Shown here piece after piece: positions 58,118 through 64,000 of a stretch of 64,000 nucleotides of DNA (position 1 is the stretch's first letter; each line of letters opens with the position of its first letter). The notes beneath the pieces are model-generated. The model saw only the letters and a program-made list of their open reading frames with translations. It was not told where the DNA came from and searched no databases. This stretch comes from Nilaparvata lugens (lineage: Eukaryota > Arthropoda > Insecta > Hemiptera > Delphacidae), in the NCBI RefSeq assembly GCF_014356525.2, contig NC_052507.1, forward strand, positions 60,488,053-60,552,052, given 5' to 3'. The translations under genes were made by a program, and so were the position numbers.

Positions 58118-60160
58118 GTGGGGAGGAAGCCAGGAATCGACTCATCCCTCATTCAAATGCTCAATCGACCAATCCTAAATGGCAATACGTTTCCTGAACT
58201 GTTATTGTCGAATCGATTGATTGACCAATGGAGCGTCCCGATGTCGATGTGACTAACCAATGGCAGAACAGATTGCCACGACTCATCTGATGATCCTTTT
58301 ATTTCTGGATGATATGTGCATTTTGTGTTTATTTGGTTTTGAGGATAGTTAGCGCACTGCAATTGACATCATAGCAACATGTATGATGGAGTAAATTATG
58401 AATGGATTGCATTTCCTTTGAATAAAATATAATAGCATTCTATTTGAAATATATTTGAGAATATTATCATATATTGCAATCAAAAAGCAATAGATAGTAT
58501 TGTGTTATAAGATGGAAAAATATGGATATGTATAATTATCCAGTAGGCTAATACTGCTGCTCTTCACTTAAAGTTCAGCAGAGAATTACAATGCAATAGA
58601 GAATAGATTGTTCATTCTATGGTTTTAGTTCACGAGAGATTGATAATGATGTCTTTGGTATTTCAATTTTTAATGAATCTATGGTCTTCTCATTCAACTG
58701 AAACTATGTTTGGAAGATGGAGTTATATAAACTTATATACGAAGCGTAGATGGATTGCTGGAATCACTAGAGAATGCACTGATCACACATAATGAGAATA
58801 TCGCTATAAAATCACTAATCAAAGAAAATAAGGCCAAGAATTCTAATAGAGAAAATAATCACCCCAAAGGGCTTTACAAGTTATTACATCTTGAACCACT
58901 CCATCGATCACTTATTTAGAGGAAAACTTCTCAAACTTCATCAATCAATTAATTGGAGGGGAAGTTAGTGAACCAAATTAATCAATGTGTTATGAAGAAG
59001 ATCCCTTTGTTGATTTAGTTTATTGTTCCAGCACCTTGTGTAGGAATATATGTTTTAAAAGAGATTTGATATGGAATTGAAAAAGAAAAATAAATATGAT
59101 ACTCATGGCCCACTTCATAATTATAATATCTTATTGAGGAAGCACGAAGTATTCTAAAAATATTGATCAGTGATCTCCAATCAATTGAGTAAATTATGAA
59201 TCACAAACAGAAAAAAAGATTAGTAGAGTTGGTAAATTTGTAACGAAAATTTCAGTGACTATTCAATTCACACTTTTTAGAATAAAATTAGTTGAATCCG
59301 GATCACAAACAGAAATAGACAGGTGAAGTGTGAAAAAATGAAAAAGTCATGATAGTGCAGACAAGCCAACTGAGAAGATTGAGAAGTGCACTCCTATTGG
59401 CGTCTGTGATAAATGGATCTCTCAGTCCAACTGATTGGAATGCAGTAGTCGTCAAGTCAGCGCACTCAAAATAAAGACGACGAGGGCAAAAACGGAGAAA
59501 GAAAAAAGAACGACGAATGAAGACGAAGGAAAAGAAGAAGGAGAAAAAGAAGCAGAAGAACAAGAACATGAAGGAGATGAGAATCAAGAAGTCACCTGCA
59601 AAAAAAGGAAATGAGAAAGTTCATCGACATAGAAGTCAGTGAGCACCAAAAAAATAGAGTACCAGTCTTCTTAAAAAAACGTGAAGAAAAAGAGATTCTC
59701 CAAGAAGATCGACTGGTAGATGAAAATAAAAGATAGTGTGAGAGAGTTTGAGTGAGACGAAGTAAGATAGAAACATAGTGTAAGTAGAAATGGAAGAGTG
59801 GGTAAGCGAAAGGCTTTTTACCGACTAAAAATAACTGAACCGCAAGCCTGGTGCAAAGTGTCTTAAAATTAAAAGAAAAAACTGATGATGGAATTAAATG
59901 GAGCACGTGATGATAGCAGAAGTAGACTGGGATCTCTCGAAATTAATTGCAACCTTATTTTTGTATCGTGAATGAAGACATTAGGAAAAATTCAAAGGTT
60001 TCAGTTTTTTCTCAATGAGTTTTTGAAATTCGAAATCGATGTGAGGTCTGTACTACTTTCCTTGTCATTCTTTCCTCGTTACTTCTCTCCTTCTAATATT
60101 CTTCATTCTTCCCTTTTGCCCCTATATTATCCTTTTTCATAGTTACGTTTCTGAAAAAAA
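58118..60160. other. No gene recognised; purine-rich tract at 59460-59720, pyrimidine-rich at 60050-60130
   Basis: Minus-strand frames of 94 and 104 codons are mostly readings of the GAAGAAGGAGAAA-type purine tract. At 58160-58260 three CCAAT pentamers occur on the plus strand, with no other promoter features. Confidence 0.5.
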
Positions 60161-60310
60161 TTATTGTAGAATTTTTTTAAACTGTAGGTTAATATGAGAT
60201 GAGTCATCATGGTATTTCACTCTCACTGATACCGTATTCATTTCCAACACTAGAATGTAAGTCAAATATTGTTTTGTTAATCACATGAATAAAGGAATCT
60301 GAATATGAAT
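60161..60310 (+). mobile_element. Retroposon 3' end with GAATCT tail, copy 2
   Basis: Matches 42674-42808 through TTATTGTAGAA, TTAATATGA, CTAGAATGTAAG, TTGTTTTGTTAA, CACATGAATAAAGGAATCTG and a short GAAT-rich tail. It is preceded, like copy 1, by a pyrimidine-rich stretch. Confidence 0.8.
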
Positions 60311-61269
60311 ATTCCTAATCCCGTATTATACACGTCCCCTCATTCCCATTACACGTGTTCTCAGCAAACAAATATTCGAAATAAATGGAGGTGAGAATGG
60401 ATAACATTTTCTGAACAAATTGTTGAGAATGTAATTCCATTCCAGACAATTCTCTTCATTTATGGTCAACTCATTCACGAATTTTCAGAAGGCGAACATG
60501 CAGCTCTCGCATGTAAATCCTCAATTTTCGACAAATGAGAATTTTTCGCGATTTCAATTCGCGAGTTCAAAGTAGCTGAGTACCTTTTTCCAAGCAGTAT
60601 CGCGAATACTAATGGTTTTACCACTGTTGAGCCAAGTTTCCCAAGCACCGCTTTCCAAGACGAAAACTCAGGGATGAATCCAGCAGCGTGTGTGCGTCGC
60701 TTTTCATTGTGGAAAGCTTTTCACAAGCTGTCTTTCTATTGGCTGTTGCCTCTCTCTCCCCCACTCAGCCGGTTCAGCTGAGGATTCATGGTCCGCTGTG
60801 GGTAGCTGTGGCTAAATTGGAATGAACTGCTTGTGATGCTACTGTTGCTACTGTTACTGGTGATACTGCTGTTACTGTGGAAAGCGCTCCATTCTTATTA
60901 ATCCAGTGAGGCTGCTCCCACGCAAGGTTGCAACCTCTTGCCCGTTGCGTACACGCAAAGAGGTCACAGGGCGTACAATCCAATCTCGTTTAAATAGCTC
61001 TTCTGCGAAATCCGTTTTACATTGCCCTAATTTAAATACGACGTGCCAATTGATGATGATGTGGCCATGCTTGAAGTTTGGTGAATATAAATATCCACTC
61101 GTTAGATACTTCTACTAGTAGTGACTACTTCTAATATTCTCTAGATCCTTACTGGATTTACTGGTTGATATCAAACATTAAGTGCCATTTCTATGAAGAT
61201 CTATTACTATTACTGAAGATCAATACTATTGAGATCAAACATAGCTGAGATCAAGGTAACTCATAAGTT
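60311..61269. other. No gene recognised; moderately GC-rich at 60.6-61.0 kb
   Basis: The 60.6-61.0 kb part has higher GC and several CTGTTGC/CTGTTACTG units (60840-60880). Short opposing frames overlap there. It could be regulatory or an old exon, but no motif set supports either. Confidence 0.4.
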
Positions 61270-61890
61270 ATGAACTCTTGATAATCTTGATGGAGAAGGA
61301 GAAGGAGGAAAAGGAGAAAAAGAAGAAGGATGAAAATGAGGTGAAGGAGGAAAAGGAGAAGGCGGGAGAGGAGGAGAAAAAGGAGAATGAGGAGAAGGAG
61401 GAGGAACAGAAGGGGAAGAAGGAGGAGAAGAAGGAGAAAATGGAGGATAAGAAGGAGAAAAAGGAGATGCAGGTGTAGGAGAAGGTGGAAAATAAGGAGA
61501 AGGATGACAAGGCGGAGAAGGAGCAGAAGGCGGATAAGGAGCAGTAGGCGGAGAAGAAGGAGAAGGAAGAGATGGCGGAGAAGGAGGAGAAGGAAGAGAT
61601 GGCGGAGAAGAAGGAGAAGAAGGAGATGATGGAGAAGAAGGAGTTGAAGGACGAGGAGCGAAAGGAGGAGAAGGAGGAAATGGTGGAGAAGGAGAAAAAG
61701 GAGGTGGTGGAGGAGAAGAAGAAAAGGAGAGTGAGGAGATGGAGGTGTAGAATGGTAGAGTGGGGTAAGAGAAAAAGGAGGAGGTGGAGGTAATTAAGGG
61801 ATTGAATGGTGAAGAGGGATTGAAGGACAAGGTGCAGAAGGAGAAAAAGGCCGAGAATAATGAGAAGAGGAGAGGAGAAGAGCGTGTATG
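61270..61890. repeat. Polypurine tract, about 0.6 kb
   Basis: Almost pure GGA/GAA units on the plus strand (GGAGAAGGAGGAAAAGGAG-type), with a 189-codon Ser/Pro/Phe minus frame and Lys/Glu/Arg plus frames, all composition artefacts. A short (GAT)n run follows at about 61888-61910. Confidence 0.95.
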
Positions 61891-61910
61891 ATGATGATGA
61901 TGATGAGGAT

Positions 61911-63122
61911 GATGGTGAAGATGATTAAAATGTTGATAATGTGTTTACAGTTTCAAGTTGGTTGCGAATCTGTCCAATGAGAGTTGAAAATCTTCTCACT
62001 TGTATTCTCAGATAGATCCCTCATATCAGGTCATTCTATCAAATCTTCATGGATCGTCATATATCATAACAGTATCTCAGAATTATTTAAGTGATATCCT
62101 TTGGATCAATTCTCATTGGAGGGATGAGTTGAGGCCAGCTCCACTAATTGACGACCTATGACATCCAAAGCCACTACTTCGGAATCCAAATTTCTGAACT
62201 CTGTGGCTGATCTCTCATCTCTCATCATCATGCTTTCCTTGATACACACACAACCCTAGGGCAGATAAAACCTTTAAGATCGTTTATTCTATGCCTGGGG
62301 TTAATGTGTCGGTTTACGTGAACACATAAACATTAGATTTCTACATTTTAATCAACCAGTGAGCTATTCAAATAAGATGGTTTGAAAATAATTGATAGTG
62401 TTTATTATTTGGTAATCAATAGGCATAATTACGACCCGATATCATCATGAATTCCAGCTTCAGATTCCATTTAATTCTTGAATGATCGAATGCATCCAAA
62501 AATCAGTCAGACCTATCACCATTAATAGTAATAGTAATGAAGGACAATAAAATTGACCCAAAGTAATGACTACTAATTTCTAGTTTCTTCTCAATTAGAT
62601 CGAAAAGAAAGTGAATTTCTCCAATAGTGAATCTACTAAAAAGTAATGATTCAGCCATAAACTCAGTAGTAAAGCACTCTACGAAGCAAGACTGATTGCT
62701 TTCACAATTTAGAATGTTACAATGGAATTGAGTGAAATTCTCTAGAATTTTTTGTTACAGTACGTAAAAATGTTGGTAATTAGCCTAATTGTGTAGAAAC
62801 TATTTCCGATCCACATTATCAGGATTCATTAGAAATATTTTCATTTCATTATCCGTGAAACATGGATTGATTTTGATTTGAATAGAGAACGTCATTACAT
62901 CATGTATTTCACCCCTGAATGGATTGATCATATCAATCATCAAAAAATAATATATCATACGCAGTGAACGAATAAGTTCATACACACACACACACAATAT
63001 AGACTACAGACTTCAATTTATACGTTTTTTGAACATCAAGTTAGAATTTATGAGTTGGTTGGAAAGTTGGAAAACATCAAGTTTCAATCAAAACCATGGA
63101 TGGCTCCATGATTAAAGTTGCA
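61911..63122. other. No gene recognised; short (CA)n at 62980-62996
   Basis: AT-rich unique-looking DNA. Confidence 0.45.
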
Positions 63123-63430
63123 TTTTCGTTTGTGCGTAAATTTCCGCAGTCGACGACTACAAGCATTGTTGGCATTCATATCGTACAATATTCAAGTCTG
63201 CTAAAACAGCTGCTCAAATAACTTTCCATTATTTGTGTTTATTATTCAAGAATCAAACATTTCTAATAATATCAACAAATTTCCATTTAAAATTATGAAA
63301 AAGTATAAACTCAAAACTCCCCCATTAAAACATAATTGAACATAATCTTCTAGGTTATTTAGACATATCCACCCATTCTGAGATCCTCACCCTGTTGTGG
63401 TCGACGACGGAATTCACGCACAAACGAAAA
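63123..63430. mobile_element. MITE, 308 bp, about 35-45-bp inverted repeats
   Basis: The left end TTTTCGTTTGTGCGTAAATT then TCCGCAGTCGACGACTAC and the right end GTGGTCGACGACGGAATTCA then CGCACAAACGAAAA are inverted with a few mismatches and a one- to two-base indel. The interior is AT-rich and non-coding. No certain target-site duplication was seen. Confidence 0.85.
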
Positions 63431-64000
63431 CCCAGCTTCACAAGGAATCATAGTTATCTGACTATTCGTGTAAACTGACAATAGTCTTTGTACTGGTTAG
63501 TAATTATTATTGTTGAAACTGCAGTTGATTCAATTAAATTAGTTTATTGACTAAAATAGAGTTGGAGGAGGATACAGATGGAAATTTGCATTTGTAAGGG
63601 TGAGCATACCTGTCTAGCAATTACTAGGTACCGGGTTTTATTCCAGGGTTAGAACATGATTTTTTAATAGTGGCTCTCATCGAATTCCTATTTAGCTGTT
63701 AATCCTGTTATCAATATTTACAGTAGCAGGAGTCTTCGGTATGGTATAGACTGCAGCATTGAATTTCTAATTTTCGATCAATAATAATTATTGGAGTAGG
63801 ATGTTTTTTAAGAGTTTGAGAACGATGATATCTCTATTGAAAATGAAATATATCGTGAAAAATATACTTTTGTGTTAGAAAGGTATTCAGATCCAGGCAT
63901 ACATACTATCAAACAGCCATCTTCAACCAATAAAGGCTGGGAAGGTCCTATGCAAACATGGAAATGCTCACTCGCGTGTGTGGCTGCTAGGTATGTGCCT
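63431..64000. other. No gene recognised
   Basis: AT-rich unique-looking DNA to the end of the window. Confidence 0.4.

Noticed and set aside
61261..61830. 189-codon Ser/Pro-rich minus-strand frame
   Set aside because: Produced by a GGA/GAA tract; both strands and all phases stay open for the same compositional reason.

Overview
The window looks like AT-rich, repeat-dense, gene-poor animal nuclear DNA. It has no bacterial-style operons, no convincing multi-exon gene and no structural RNA gene. Several repeats match from memory families that are very common in planthoppers (Delphacidae, most likely Nilaparvata lugens): the tRNA-derived SINE at 31.06-31.31 kb, the 275-bp MITE at 38.9 kb, the MITE with GTGAGGTCCACG termini at 8.2 and 11.8 kb, and the AACCGGCTG inverted ends around 54.8-56.2 kb. 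The species call is recall plus inference and has not been checked against a database. The window is probably intergenic DNA or one very long intron.

Layout. 0-5.9 kb: unique AT-rich DNA with small tandem duplications, one 104-bp MITE and the first copy of a recurrent palindromic element. 5.97-13.18 kb: a 3.6-kb segment present twice head to tail, each copy carrying a retroposon 3' end, a TA-flanked MITE and a palindromic element split by a short insertion. 13.2-14.5 kb: three palindromic elements in a row, then a 0.8-kb polypurine tract. 17.3-23.4 kb: two adjacent tandem duplications (A/B and C/D) joined by a 157-bp repeat; copy B holds a retroposon insertion with an empty site for comparison in copy A, and copies C and D each carry a juxtaposed splice acceptor/donor. 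24.76-24.98 kb: an exact 109-bp tandem duplication. 27.7-30.1 kb: the best promoter-like signals in the window, a TATA/initiator pair near 27.9 kb and an NRF-1-like/CRE/G-rich cluster near 30.0 kb. 31.06 kb: tRNA-derived SINE. 36.5-36.95 kb: retroposon with a 15-bp target-site duplication inside an older 98-bp duplication. 38.9 kb: 275-bp MITE. 42.7 and 60.2 kb: two 3' ends of one retroposon family. 45.5-46.1 kb: degraded reverse-transcriptase (RT) remnant on the minus strand. 49.4 kb: three 85-bp tandem units. 50.8 and 63.1 kb: two further MITEs. 54.8-56.2 kb: a non-LTR RT open reading frame with one in-frame stop, lying between MITE-type inverted ends.

Almost all remaining open reading frames are antisense readings of polypurine/polypyrimidine tracts or short random frames. 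Proteins supported by recognisable motifs are limited to the two RT fragments, both pseudogenes. The most interesting non-protein signals are the about 90-bp palindromic element (about ten copies here) and the paired juxtaposed splice sites.
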